64,000 bases of DNA from Piliocolobus tephrosceles (GCF_002776525.5 NC_045437.1:132528590-132592589), one strand, 5' to 3'. Counted from the first letter of the stretch, positions 36,425-47,594 are shown. The notes: generated by a model not told the origin, from the letters alone. Program-made: numbers and translations.

Positions 36425-36751
36425 CAGGGTTCAGCAAGCTTTTCCTTGTAAAGGGCCAGACAGTAAATATTTTTGGCTTTGCAGCCCTACGTTCTCTGTG
36501 GCAACCATTCAACTTGAAGGAATGTAAATGCAACCATAGGCAATATGTAAATGATGGATATGGCTGTGTTCCAGTCAAACTTTTTTATGCACGATTAAAT
36601 TTTAATTTCATTTTGTTTTCTCATGCCACAAAATATTATTCTTTTGCTTTTTTTCAACATTTAAATTGTCAAAACCATACTCAGCTTATAGGATGTACAA
36701 AAACAGGCAATGGGCAGATTTGGCCCACAAGTCATAGTTTGCAGACCCCTG
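36425..36751 (+). mobile_element. Near-complete hAT-Charlie MITE (MER33/MER20-like), 327 bp
   Basis: Non-autonomous DNA transposon. Terminal inverted repeats are visible: the left end 'cagggttcagcaag' and the right end '...gtttgcagacccctg'. Internal hallmarks are 'ttgtaaagggccagacagta', 'gctgtgttccagtcaaact', 'aaaatattattcttttgc' and 'cagatttggcccacaa'. The 8-base flanks ctgtagaa (36417-36424) and ctctagga (36752-36759) agree at 6 of 8 positions, as expected of a decayed hAT target duplication. A 155-codon frame that crosses it (36514-36981) is not a gene. Confidence 0.85.
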
Positions 36752-36755
36752 CTCT

Positions 36756-37664
36756 AGGAGATTGCTGGCCAGGAGAGAAGGACCTCTGGCAGCCCCCTCC
36801 CTATTTGTTTTTTTATGTAGCATCACTCCCGTGGGCCCAATATGTCATAGTGCATATCTTACATATAAATATAAGCCAGATTTTTACTACCCTCCATGGA
36901 GTTCCGCTGGGGACTCAAGGGTCTAATAGTGAGAGTGAGTACCTTTCGCCAACAATTCCCGCTCTCCATAATGGAATTTAATTATTTGGCCTGAAAAGCA
37001 TTTAAGCCTCACTATACAAAAAGAGTCAGATAAATAAATAATAAAGGGGCACATTTTGATAGCACCTGCCTCAAAGATCTTAAAGGCACTGTCATGCCTG
37101 CTTTAATATTTTATGGTGTAGAAATGTGATTGTTACCAGGTCATAAAAATATACTGCTTTTTATACCAGGTCAAAATTGAGGGCCAATAGCCCTATCTTG
37201 TGGCAGGATTCAGAGAGCCAGCCAGGAAGGAGGGTAGAGTTACCTTTTTCGCAATCTGAAGGGAGCTATTGAAAGATGATGTACCAGATAAATGCATATT
37301 GGGTATTTTTATTGTGTTTCTTTTTCCTTCTGCATTTTAAAACAGAAGATTTCAGAGTCAGCCAGCAGCTGGTGCAACATTCATTATTTACCACTGAAAA
37401 ACCAAGAATCTCAGCCTCTGACTCTCTATTATTGCTTAGGCATATTCTGGGAAGAGCTGAGAGGCAGGCAGGTGTTTCCTGGAGCCAGTAACACATGGTT
37501 TCTCCTGCAAACACTCAAATCTTCAAGTTGGAGTGATGCTAGTGATGATCTACCCTGAGACCCTACGTCCTAGAAGGAAGACTCCTGCAGCGTCACTGAC
37601 TGAAGACCATCCCATCAAACGTAGCCCCTCCCTGGGCAGCCTTTGTCATCGCCAAAGAAAGAGC
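36756..37664. other. Unique DNA, no gene seen
   Basis: Overlapping frames of 71-88 codons on both strands near 37266-37558 show no features. No repeat recognised. Confidence 0.4.
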
Positions 37665-37805
37665 TGGTTGTTGTTCAATCTTCATAAAAATCCTGGGCAG
37701 TAGGAACAATTCCAATGTCTACTTTACAGATAAGGAAAACTGAGGTTAGATAAGTTGCCCAAAAGTGACACAGCTGGAAAGGGCAGGGCTGGAGTGGAGA
37801 CCACA
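37665..37805 (-). repeat. MIR SINE (antisense)
   Basis: 'atgtctactttacagataag', 'gaaaactgaggttagataag', 'ttgcccaaaagtgacacagc' match reverse MIR. Confidence 0.78.
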
Positions 37806-39029
37806 AGGGGACTGTAACCAGCCCGCTCACCATCTTTGCCTCCCATCCCCTCCTAATGCTTTTGTGTAACAAGGCAAGGTCCTTCTTCATATGTGAGCTG
37901 CCCTGGTTCCTACCCAAGGAAAATGACAATTTCCAAGACTGAGATGAAAAAAAGAACGAGAGAGAGGGGTAGCAGTTCCCCAGCTAGAGTTAGGTATTCA
38001 CAAAGCTAATAACTGATGTACAAGCAAGCAGAGAAAGGTTTTTGGCACCACTCTATATAACACAGAGATTAATTAATACTAGATTACAATGGAATTCCTA
38101 TAGAATTACACTTGATCCAGACCCCAGAACAACAAAGGAATTCAACATGATTAATGCTTTGGATAGCAAGGAATGTCAGAATGATTTACCTCCTATTACT
38201 AAAAAGGGCTGCCAGATTGCTTTAAAAAAGCTCTGCTTGACCCAGGACGTTGCTATCTCCAGTGCAATCAGCGTTCTGAGTTTACTCATTTGACAGGAGC
38301 ATGACTCTTTGCCAACTCCACTTGGTTTTATGTCTCGCTTTTCCCCCTTTTTCTTCCCTATCCCACCCTCTCTCCCAGTTTCATTCTAGGCCAATAAAGT
38401 GATGTCGGAGAGGAGGCATTGTGAAATCCCCAGCAAGTCCAGATGGGTAACCAGGGCTGTTCAGGACCACTTACAGGCACGGAGGCAGCACATGCAAAAC
38501 CAGCCCGAACAGCAGTGCTAGCCCTTCCACCAGGGCTGCAGGGTGCCTTTATTTTATCTTCTCATTTTTCCTCTTCTGAAAATATCTCTGCTGGTGAGTC
38601 ATTTGTGGCTATAGGTGTTTAAAGCATTTATATGAGGAGAATGACAGATTGATGTCTTTAGCACAGCCTGCCTGCTCTGGTCTAGGAGAGGTCAGGAGGA
38701 TGACCAGAATACTAAGGCTTAAGACGACAGAGTTGGCGCCAACGTGCATTTAAGCAGAGACTAAGAGTCCAGAATTCCTGGACATCATAAAGAATCTATT
38801 ATCATTGTGGTCACTCTCAGCAAGACTGATTTCATTACCATCTGTCTTCATCCACTGCTGCTTGGTGAATAAATATTAAATATGGAACTTTTCCTGCACT
38901 CAAGTCACTGAGGCCGAGAGGGAAGCAGTTATGTAACCATGTGATCCCCACACACCTCATAGCCAGGAAGAAAAAGGGGGTTGGGTTGGGAGACCTGGGG
39001 GAGGGAGACACATTGGGGTGAGGTAAGAC
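37806..39029. other. Unique DNA, no gene seen
   Basis: No repeat recognised over 1.2 kb; frames up to 84 codons only. Confidence 0.4.
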
Positions 39030-39420
39030 CATTAGCTCTACTGAGTCGAAAACAGGAGTTCAGCTCTCGGTTGAGTAATAATTCTCTTCTCAAGGTGGGC
39101 GAAATTTAAGCAATCATCTCTCGAAAATTGGTCATTACCACTGGCTAATAACTGATTTGTTAGTTAATAGCCCAAGGTGAAGCCAAGGGCAGCAAATGCT
39201 GTGGCATACCATTTTTCAATGGCAAGATTAACAGATTTCAAGGGCATTATTGCTATTATGAACCATATTCGATTGATTTATAACAACGTTAATATGTTTT
39301 ATTTTAAAAAGTGGGTGCAATGTCCTGGAAAAACTCATCATTGTCTGGTTTTTGAGTTGAATAGTCACTGTATGATGTCCAAGAGAGACATCCTCTGGTC
39401 TGGTTCTGGGCATTGCTAAG
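39030..39420. promoter_or_regulatory. Candidate conserved noncoding segment
   Basis: Repeat-free A/T-rich segment with scattered retained CpG and several TAAT-type homeodomain-like cores ('gagtaataattctc', 'ttgttagttaatagcc'). Short frames on both strands have no coding evidence. The idea of constraint is inference only. Confidence 0.25.
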
Positions 39421-39810
39421 GTCTAGGCTGGCCCTGGGTGGCTTGCATAGTGTGGGATTAGAGAATCCAGGGAAACATTACTCAGAGAGGCCCAGGGTAT
39501 TTAATTACAACAATGTCGACTCTTCCTCTAAGCATACCCTGATTATAGTTTTTTAAAACCTGCCATTATAAAGTCTAGAAGGATAAACAGCAAGATTTTA
39601 AGTGGCATCTCTGAAGAGTAGGATTTCTATAAGGGAAGACAAGACTTTTATTTCCTACTTTTCAACTTCCGTTTTTCTCTTGAAGTTTTGATAACATTTT
39701 GGTTAAAAAAAAAAAAACTTACAACTGCCCCCTAGGGAATCCTGAGGCTTGGGGTGGGCCCTAACGTCTACTGGTAAGGCAAGCCATCCCACTGGTAAGG
39801 CAAGTAAAAC
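39421..39810. other. Unique DNA, no gene seen
   Basis: A12 run at 39705-39717; nothing else recognised. Confidence 0.4.
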
Positions 39811-39928
39811 GGGGCCCCCAGTCCCTAGGCCACACACCAGTACTGGTCCATGGTCTGTTAGGAACCAGGCCGCCCAGGACGTGAGCAGGCAAGTGAGCAT
39901 CACCGCCTGAGCTTCGCTTCCTGTCATC

Positions 39929-39929
<1 letters not shown>
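39811..39929 (+). mobile_element. Ancient DNA transposon (hAT-like), left part
   Basis: 'cagtactggtccatggtctg', 'ttaggaaccaggccgcccag' and 'gcctgagcttcgcttcctgt' belong to a common mammalian non-autonomous DNA transposon. I recognise the sequence but am not sure of the family name. Interrupted by an Alu and continued at 40242. Confidence 0.65.
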
Positions 39930-39962
<33 letters not shown>

Positions 39963-40241
39963 GAGGGAGTCTTGCTCTGTCACCCGGGCTGGAGTGCAAT
40001 GACATGATCTTGGCTCACTGCAACCTCCACCTCCCGAGTTCAAATAATTCTCCTGCCTCAGCCTCCTGGGTAGCTAAGAATACAGGCACCCACTACCACG
40101 CCCAGCCAATTTTTGTATTTTTAGTATAGACGGGTTTTGCCATGTTGGCCAGGCTGGTCTCAAACTCCTGACCTCAGGTGATCTACCCGCCTTGGCCTCC
40201 CAAAGTGCTGGGATTATAGGTGTGAGCCACCACACCCAGCC
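39930..40241 (-). repeat. Full-length Alu (S-like, antisense)
   Basis: T27-28 tail at 39930-39957 then both arms in reverse. It sits inside the DNA transposon, and 'cttcctgtcatca' versus 'cctcctgtcagatg' across the insertion is the target duplication. Confidence 0.95.
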
Positions 40242-40420
40242 TTACCTCCTGTCAGATGGTGGCGGCAGTACATTCTCCTAGGAATGTGAACCCTATTGTG
40301 AGCTGCACGTGGTTGGGGGGACGGGCAGGGATCTAGGCTGCATGCTCCTTATAAGAATCTAACTAATGGCTGATGATCTGTGGTAGAACAGTTAAATCCT
40401 GAAACCATCCCCCCACAACA
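40242..40420 (+). mobile_element. Ancient DNA transposon (hAT-like), right part
   Basis: 'gaaccctattgtgagctgca', 'atgctccttataagaatcta' and 'cctgaaaccatcccccc' continue the element at 39811-39929. Confidence 0.65.
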
Positions 40421-40689
40421 GGCTTGCAAGTGTGACTGAGCCCGAGGGAGAGAAGTTACCATGGTGTGGTAAGGCAGAGGGTCCCACTGGGAGCTGCCCT
40501 GGCCTTTGGCTGAAGTTGAAGTTTTCCCAGGGAGGCTGCAATCATATCCCCTCTGCATCCTGCAGCAACCCTCCGCTCCCTTCTTCCTTGATCACACAAC
40601 TCCAGTTTCAGGCTTCAAAGGAAGCAGGGACCTCCCCATTCCCAAGGATAAATCTTAATGAATCTAAGCTAATCACAGTAATTCCAATT
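40421..40689. other. Unique DNA
   Basis: No repeat or gene recognised. Confidence 0.35.
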
Positions 40690-40773
40690 ACTTCTAGTGA
40701 GTGGTTTAAGGGTGGGCATGTGGCCCAGTTTGAGCCAGTAAGATTAAGAGAAGATCTGTAGAGGGATTTCTGG
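40690..40773 (+). repeat. Ancient dispersed repeat, left part, family not named
   Basis: 'gtgggcatgtggcccagttt' followed by 'gagccagtaagatt' resembles the start of the family also seen at 21870-22200. Interrupted by an Alu. Confidence 0.4.
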
Positions 40774-40791
40774 AAAAAAAAAAAAAAAAAA

Positions 40792-41083
40792 TTTTTTTTT
40801 TTTTTTTTTTTTGAGATGGAGTCTTGCTCTGTCGCCCAGGCTGGAGTGCAGTGGCAAAATCTCAGCTCACTCCCAGGTTCAAGCAATTCTCCTGCCTCAG
40901 CCTCCAGAGTAGCTGGGACTACAGGTGCACATAGCACCATGCCCAGCTAATTTTTGTATTTTTAGTAGAGACAGGGTTTCACTATTTTGGCCAGGCTGAT
41001 CTCAAACTCCTGACCTCAGGTGATCCACCCACCTCAGCCTCCCAAAGTGCTGGGATTACAGGCATTAGCCACCTCACCCAGCC
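40792..41083 (-). repeat. Alu (S-like, antisense)
   Basis: A T21 tail (40792-40812) directly abuts an A18 run (40774-40791), giving an A/T homopolymer junction. Both arms are present; a segment of the left arm ('actgcaacctccgcc' in the consensus) is deleted near 40870. 'gaaaaaaagttttc' after the element fits an A-rich target duplication. Confidence 0.94.
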
Positions 41084-41350
41084 TGAAAAAAAGTTTTCTT
41101 ACTCTTAAAAGCAAATGTGTGAGAAGAAAGCCCATTTTTCTGCTCACAGCATGGCTGGTGAGGAAGCGATGGCTGGAGCCACTGCGGCTTTCCCACAATC
41201 ACAAAAAGATGTCAGTCTGAGGACAAAGGCAAATATGCTACACATAGGGCAGAAAGATGGGAATAACCCAGGTGCTGCAGTTGGTTGAGCCTCAAATGAA
41301 CCAACCCTGCAACTACCCTATCTCCAAACTTACAATTTGACATAATGATG
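41084..41350 (+). repeat. Ancient dispersed repeat, right part, family not named
   Basis: 'cagtctgaggacaaaggcaa', 'agggcagaaagatgggaata' and 'aaatgaaccaaccctgcaac' follow the same family order as the copy at 21870-22200. Confidence 0.4.
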
Positions 41351-41369
41351 TCTAGACTGTTTACACTAC

Positions 41370-41401
41370 TTCTCATTGAGTTTTTTTCCACTCAATGAGA
41401 A
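41370..41401. other. Perfect 12 bp inverted repeat with 8-base loop
   Basis: Arms ttctcattgagt (41370-41381) and actcaatgagaa (41390-41401) are exact reverse complements around a pyrimidine loop (ttttttcc). No transcription unit is visible around it. Confidence 0.9.
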
Positions 41402-42211
41402 CATGTCCTGTCTGCTACACTCCCCTAGTCTGCCTTAAGGAACACAGAATAAGGGAAAAGGCCTACAAAGAAGGAAGTGAAGACAGGGTCACAACAGAAC
41501 CTGGGGGCGCAGGGTTTAGAACATCCAGAGAGCATTTTAGTGAGTTCCATACAACTGAATGATTCATTTATACCTTAAAGATTAGGTGGAGTATTTTCCA
41601 TGGCAAACACAAAATGAATATGCACATTAGCCAGAAAAATAAACATCTACCTTTGCCACAGCCCTCAAAAAAAGGAAAAAAATCAGACTGCAGCCAATGG
41701 AAATCAGTTGGCACATCCAGCAAAAATCAAGTGAGGAGGAATGTGTTACAATCACTCTAGACTCTCGGCTTCACTGAATTTGTCTTTCAGAGAAATATGT
41801 TTGTGGGGAAATCGCATTTAGTGAATGTGGTCGCCTGGCTCTCCCCCAGTGAAGATGGAAAATAAAAGGTGAGGATTCATAAGTGATCAGCTCATTAAGT
41901 AAACATTTCCTCACTGCCTGTCAGGTACAAGTGGCCGTATGTCAGGACAACTTAGGACAACGGAGTAATTGAAGACGTCTCTGCCTTCAAAGAGCTCACA
42001 GTCTGTAGTTAGCTAATAAAAGATGGCTGGGGGCTAATGTAAAATAGAAGCTTTATTACACGGGGAAGCAAGACAGATACATACAGGTTACCACCGAACT
42101 CAAGACCACAGAGCCTATCAGTTACTGGCTAACAACTCACAGGTGCCTGAAATCAGCAGTTCTGAGTTCAGGGGATAGAGTAGTACTACTCTTCCTCTTT
42201 CTTTCTTTTAG
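41402..42211. other. Unique DNA, no gene seen
   Basis: No repeat recognised. The end of the stretch has a pyrimidine tract ending in AG (see the following exon candidate). Confidence 0.4.
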
Positions 42212-42295
42212 CTTTAGCTGAGTCAGGCATTTTCCAGAAGCTGAAGGTTGATGCTGAACTGCTGAAGCTGGAGGAGCCAGATGAAAAAGAGCATG
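42212..42295 (+). other. Orphan exon-like segment (weak)
   Basis: A strong polypyrimidine tract ending 'tttctttcttttag' (to 42211) precedes, and 'catg/gtgagg', a good splice-donor context, follows at 42296. The 84-base interval is a multiple of three and open in only one frame, encoding a Glu/Lys/Leu-rich peptide including QKLKVDAELLKLEEPDEKE. Base use looks codon-like. No homologous protein is recognised and no partner exon was found, so this may be chance: a 28-codon open frame is common. It is not called as a CDS. Confidence 0.2.
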
Positions 42296-43169
42296 GTGAG
42301 GAGGAGTATCAGGCTATGACACACATGTTATTTTGGAAAAACTTTTCATATGATTATTTATTTTTCTAATCCACCATTTTTGGAATGAGCTGAGATTAGC
42401 CCAACTAATGTTAACATCAGTTCTAGGCTTGAATCCAAACAGACTTTTCAAGATCTCTAAATTCCTTCAGAGATGCTTAGAGGGATAGAATCCAGCTGAA
42501 TCATAGTCTCCCAACCAGCTCTTCCTTACCCGTGGTAAGTACCCTCATTCTAAACATTTCCATCCCTCCTCACCCTCTCTGCCTCCATCAAAATTCCATC
42601 TCACTGTTGTGTCATCTCTTTAACATTGTATGTTCTTCTCAGAATCTGAGATACTAAATGCTACTAATGGGTATGAATTGGTTAATGTGGTACCTCTGCC
42701 AGGTAACATACATGTATTTTTACAGGAACTTTCTGAGATAGTTTTCTAACCCTCTGGTTAATGATTCTCATGGTGAGGATTTTTAAGTATTCTGGAAAAT
42801 TGATGAAGAAAGCTGGGAAAATACTCCTAAAAGCACGCCTGGCCAAGCCATTTGAATTCACTTACGTGTAGGGTAGGGTGGGTCACCTCCTGAGTTATCC
42901 AAATACATTCTGTGAGTTTGCATGAAACACTTCTCCTGAAAAGTAACTCACATGTTAACAATTTTGCTCCAGAAGATTCCTGTGCTCACCCAATGTTTGC
43001 TACAAGCCTAGGAGTGTGGCAGTCATAGAATGCACTGTTAAATTGAGTTTAGACATTCATTTCCCTTTAGGGCAGAGCAAGATGTTCTGCTTAATGATGG
43101 TTGCCTTCCCCTGCATATGAGACAGGCAAGCCAACCACGAAAACAAACAGCACCAATATCTCAGAGGCT
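42296..43169. other. Unique DNA, no gene seen
   Basis: No further exon-like segment or repeat recognised. Confidence 0.4.
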
Positions 43170-43480
43170 TAAAACAGTAAAGATTTGTTTCACATGACAT
43201 TTAAGCAGCTCTTTTCCAACTGATGATTCAGAAAGCAGGTTCCTTTGATTTGGGGCTCTGCATAAATGGACAAATCTGAACAAATTCACAGCTTACAAAG
43301 TTCCCTGGGCTTCATTTCTGAGTCAGGGGTGCAGAGAAGGAAGAACATGGAGTCAGAGGAGGCCTTAGAGGCCAGGACTAGAAGGGGCAAATAATACTTC
43401 GACCCACATGTTGGTGGCCAGAACTCAGTCACGTGCACACCTGAGTGCAGAGGAGGCTGGGAAAGGTAGTTTCACTGTGT
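43170..43480 (-). repeat. Possible ancient LTR-like repeat (weak)
   Basis: 'caccaatatctcagaggctt' then 'aaaacagtaaagatttgttt' and a later 'ccacatgttggtggcc' resemble old dispersed LTR-like repeats in reverse. Family is not assigned and the call is tentative. Confidence 0.3.
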
Positions 43481-44589
43481 GCATGGTGAGGAAGTAACAG
43501 AGTAAGTGAGGGGAACCTGCCATACCCTGAAACCTGGAGGGCTAACAGAGAACTATGCATTCCCTCCAAACAGGCCCCTTACTATACTGACCCCCAGCTG
43601 CAGCAGACCACATCTGACCAGACTCCAGTCTAATTTTTAAACCACTCCCCCCGCGAGTTTCAGTTTATAAGACTAAAAGCAGGATCCTTGGGGAAATAAA
43701 GACTGAAGAGCTGGATATTCTCTTATGATAGATTCTTCTGACAAAAATTATCTTCAGTTTGAGAAAAATGATACGCCTTTTAGGGCCTTTCACTTCCCCA
43801 GAAAACATGATTTTCCTCTCTAGAAATCAATTCTACTCCCCAAAACTATATCCATGGATACTTAAGGTCTGAGAACCATATGCAAATATAAGATATTTAG
43901 GCTTCTGGAGAAACCGGCCTCAAAGCTCCCTGTTTGAGTTTGATTAGCTTTCCCTGCTGTGTACCCACAGAATTTTTGTTGTTGTTGTTGTTTTGTTGGC
44001 CTCTTCACAGAAAACTACGGTTAAAGGAGGACTAATCCAAGGGATTGCAAAGACTCTTTGATCCAGACATCAGTTTATCTAGGCAGTCACCACTGATGGT
44101 CCAAGTTCATCCACTTGGTCCTGAGAAAACCTTCTCAAAGTGCCTGGGGGAAAATCCGTGGTTTCACTGAGACACCAATGAGGTGATGTCTGGTTTGTAT
44201 TCAACAGGATAATTATCTATTCAATATTAAATTATTAATTTATGCCAGAAACTAAAGTATGGATGCTGTCAAATTACAGCATGAATAATAGAGAAGACCA
44301 CACCTTGGATGACACTTTAAGAATCTCTGATAGAACTGATTCCCCCTCTCACCTGGCACCATCTGGGCAGAACCACATGACCAGCTTGCCTGCTTGATCT
44401 GAGCAGCATGGAGTGAAAGAGAAAACTACTGTTTTGTGAATGATCAACCTCACTCAAAGCTGACATTTTAACATTGCAGGTAAAGGTGAATTTGACTAGT
44501 GAAAATGTTACAAGCAAAAACTTTTTTGGAGGGCTTTAAGATTTAAAGGGTCTTTTTAGGTCACAAGCTTTTTATCTTTGAAATCTCTG
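43481..44589. other. Unique DNA with a (GTT)n run
   Basis: A short (GTT)5 microsatellite lies at 43978-43992. No gene or repeat otherwise recognised. Confidence 0.4.
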
Positions 44590-44634
44590 GATTTAATGAG
44601 TACTTACTATTTGCCATGAAATATTCTAGAAGAC
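44590..44634 (-). repeat. MIR/L2-like relic split by Alu, left part
   Basis: 'atgagtacttactatttgcc' is an antisense MIR-type 3' end motif. The relic continues at 44955-45060 after the Alu. Confidence 0.5.
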
Positions 44635-44942
44635 TTTTTTTTTTTTTTTTTTTTTTTAAGATGGAGTCTTGTTCTGTTGGCCAGGCTAGAGTGCAGTGGC
44701 ACAGTCTTGGCTCACTGCAACCTCCACCTCCAGGGTTCAAGCAATTCTCCTGCCTCAGCCTCCTGAGAAGCTGAGACCACAGGCATGCGCCACCACACCC
44801 GGCTAATTTTTTCTATTTTTAGTAGAGATGGAGTTTCCCCATGTTGGCCAGGCTGGTCTCAAACTCCTGACCTCAAGTGATCCACCCCCTTCAGCCTCCC
44901 AAAGTGCTGGGATTACAGGATTGAACCACCACACCCAGCCCA
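44635..44942 (-). repeat. Full-length Alu (S-like, antisense)
   Basis: T23 tail, both arms present. The flanking 12-base repeat attctagaagac (44623-44634 and 44943-44954) is a perfect target duplication. Confidence 0.96.
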
Positions 44943-44954
44943 ATTCTAGAAGAC

Positions 44955-45060
44955 GTTAAATGGTTTATTCCATTGACTATTTAGAGTAATCCAATGACAT
45001 AGATACAATTCCTGTCTCCATTTTGCAGATGAGGAAAATTATGTATTTGTTTAAGGTAGC
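44955..45060 (-). repeat. MIR relic split by Alu, right part
   Basis: 'cctgtctccattttgcagat' and 'gaggaaaattatg' continue the antisense MIR. Confidence 0.55.
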
Positions 45061-45064
45061 ATTA

Positions 45065-45310
45065 ATAATACCTCATAATTTGTATCAGGTGCTGCAGGTT
45101 ATAAAAATGTTTTTACTTGCATTATTTCTTTTGATCCTTACAACAACATAAGAGATAGATGGAGTATGTCATATTTTTCCATTTTATAGATGAGAAAACT
45201 GACACTAGGAGGAGTTTAATTAGCTGATCAATATCCCTTAGGAAATGTTGGGGCCAGGACTCAAATCTCAATCTCCTGACTTCCAACCTCATTGCTCTTT
45301 CTACTACAAC
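45065..45310 (-). repeat. MIR SINE (antisense)
   Basis: 'catattttt' then 'ccattttatagatgagaaaa', 'ctgacactaggaggag', 'gccaggactcaaatctcaat' match reverse MIR. Confidence 0.75.
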
Positions 45311-45632
45311 ACACTACTCTTTTGAGAAAAGCACTTGTAACACATTACTCATTAGAGAAAAGCCCTTTCTTTTCAAGAGTGGACTGAAGCAAAAAATTAA
45401 ATGTGTAGCCTATCTTTGTACCTTTTAGTAGTGTCTACCCAAAGGTAATATGAAAAGAAAAGATAGACCATGCAAAATACTGTCTGAATAGTCACTTTCT
45501 TTAGTAGACAGAAGAGAATGTTCGTAGGAGAGTCAGCTCCATTGGGTCCACCTATAAGCGCAAATGAATTGGACTCGATGTGGACCCACAAGCATTGAGC
45601 ATATAGAGAACTCAGCAATGAATTTCAGAGCC
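45311..45632. other. Unique DNA
   Basis: No repeat or gene recognised. Confidence 0.35.
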
Positions 45633-45921
45633 CCACCAGGCAAAGTGCCTCACGCCTGTAATCCCAGCACTCTGAGAGCCTGAGGCAGGAGGATCACCTG
45701 AGGTCAGAAGTTCGAGACCAGCCTGGCCAACATGGTAAAACCCAGTAAATACAAAAATTAGCCAGGCGTGGTGGTGAGTGCCTGTAATCCCAGCTACTTA
45801 GGAGGCTGAGTCAGGAGAATTGCTTGAACCTGGGAGGTGGAGGTTGCAGTGAGTCAAAATCGCACCACTGCTCCAGTCTGGGTGACAGAGTGAGACTCTG
45901 TCTCAAAATTAAAAAAAAAAA
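45633..45921 (+). repeat. Full-length Alu (S-like)
   Basis: Both arms, with a mutated head ('caggcaaagtgcctcacgcc'). The flanks aatttcagagcccc and aattcagagcccc form the target duplication. Confidence 0.95.
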
Positions 45922-46124
45922 AAATTCAGAGCCCCAGAGGTATGAAATTCTGAATAAAGTCTGCCTCCCCTCCTACAAGAAGGCCTTTTCAACATCCCCA
46001 GCCCACAATGGTCTTCCTTCTTATAAATGTGTATCTCTCTCAAAGTCTACATCACACAATCTACTGCCTGAATGATATCTGAGTTTTATCACCTTCTATT
46101 TATCACAGAAATACATGTCTAGCC
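45922..46124. other. Unique DNA
   Basis: No repeat or gene recognised. Confidence 0.35.
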
Positions 46125-46205
46125 AGACTGATTATTAACTCCTCAAAAGCAAAAACCATGTCTCTCTCTCTCTTTTGTATTCACCAGATGATAAGCACCA
46201 TTATG
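46125..46205 (+). repeat. L2 3' end fragment
   Basis: 'ctcctcaaaagcaaaaacca' then 'tgtctctctctctc' and 'gatgataagcacc' fit the L2 3' motif order. Short. Confidence 0.45.
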
Positions 46206-47594
46206 AGGCCATATGAGTAACTGCTAAAACTTGAGGGATATTTCTAATGGTAAGAGTCATTCCATCAAAATACTAATATTATATGATTAAAACTAACCAC
46301 TTACAAGCTTATCACACTGTATTGAGAATTTATTCTATAGAATTATGTTTCAGTGTACATAATCTGACCCACATTTTAGCCAGAGCTACATAATAAAGAA
46401 ACATGTTTAAGACAGTTTCCCTGCATGTAGATAGTATCATTTAAAACCTAGTACTAAATTTTGAACTCCCAGAAATGAGAGAATGAGAAGGCTGGTTAAA
46501 TATTTGGTATTTATACATAGTACATAGAAGTAAATCATAATAAAGGTACATTGTAGACATTTTCACCCAGCAATTTTAATGAAAACAAGCCTTTAAATCT
46601 CTATTACTGTTTCAAGAAAAATGGCACTATTTTCACAACTTAGTTACCTAATGAACTGTGCATTTCTTTTCCTTTGTCTTGGAGGATCAGCAGAAATGAA
46701 TAGGAGAAGCCATGCTTGGCAATAATATTACTGATTACAAGGACATCTTTTGCTACTGCCTTTGCTATACAGACCTTGAATGATTTACACCTCAAGTTTG
46801 TGACCATCAATATATAAGAACATATAGTGGACAGCATAAAAAGGTTGATGGTCAGAAACAACCAGCAGAAAACCCTATTCATTTCCATTTATCACCCTAG
46901 GAACACAGGATAAGCAACAAACAATAACTCCCTGTTCTTTATCTTCTGCAGAAATGCCTTCCCATTATCTCTCTCCATCTGAGAACCAAGGCCATGTCCC
47001 TGGACATAAAAAACCACTTCCTTGGGCAAAGTATCCTGGGTAACCAGAAGTCAGCATGCTAAACCTTTGTGTGCGTATATGCCTATTGTATGCACATCTG
47101 CCAAGATCTTAAGATGCCTGTAACTGCCAAATGGATATGGCTACATATTAAAGCTACTGTTCATAATCATACTCAATAGTACAAGAAATCATCCACAAGC
47201 AAGTTCATGAATGCAGTTCTTGACCTAACTAGTCTCTCTGACTCACTGGCATCATGAGCTTAGGAATATTTATGACCATGATCTAGAAATGCAAGTGGGA
47301 AGAAAAATAGACTTCTTGACGAAGCCAGGACAAATCCCAAGTCTAGAGAACGGAGGCTGCCTGCCAGCCAGCCACAGGAAAAGGGTACACAGTGACCATG
47401 ACCTTTATTTGCAAAACTGAGCTTAAAAACAAAACAAAACAAAAAACAACCAAGATTCTGCTACCTGTTAAATACTTATCGACAAAGAAAAGTGGTGAAG
47501 TCTAGCACCATAAGTGGAAGATTACAGGACAGAATGTTATTCCAACGTAGCCTTGGATTTAATTTAAAATGCGTGATCCACAAAGTCAGCTTAG
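46206..47594. other. Unique DNA, no gene seen
   Basis: About 1.4 kb of A/T-rich sequence with a run of (AAAAC)n at 47429-47446. An 82-codon minus frame (46640-46888) has hydrophobic stretches but no supporting evidence. Confidence 0.4.

Noticed and set aside
36514..36981. 155-codon plus-strand frame
   Set aside because: It runs through a hAT MITE and beyond; no domain, splice or start evidence.
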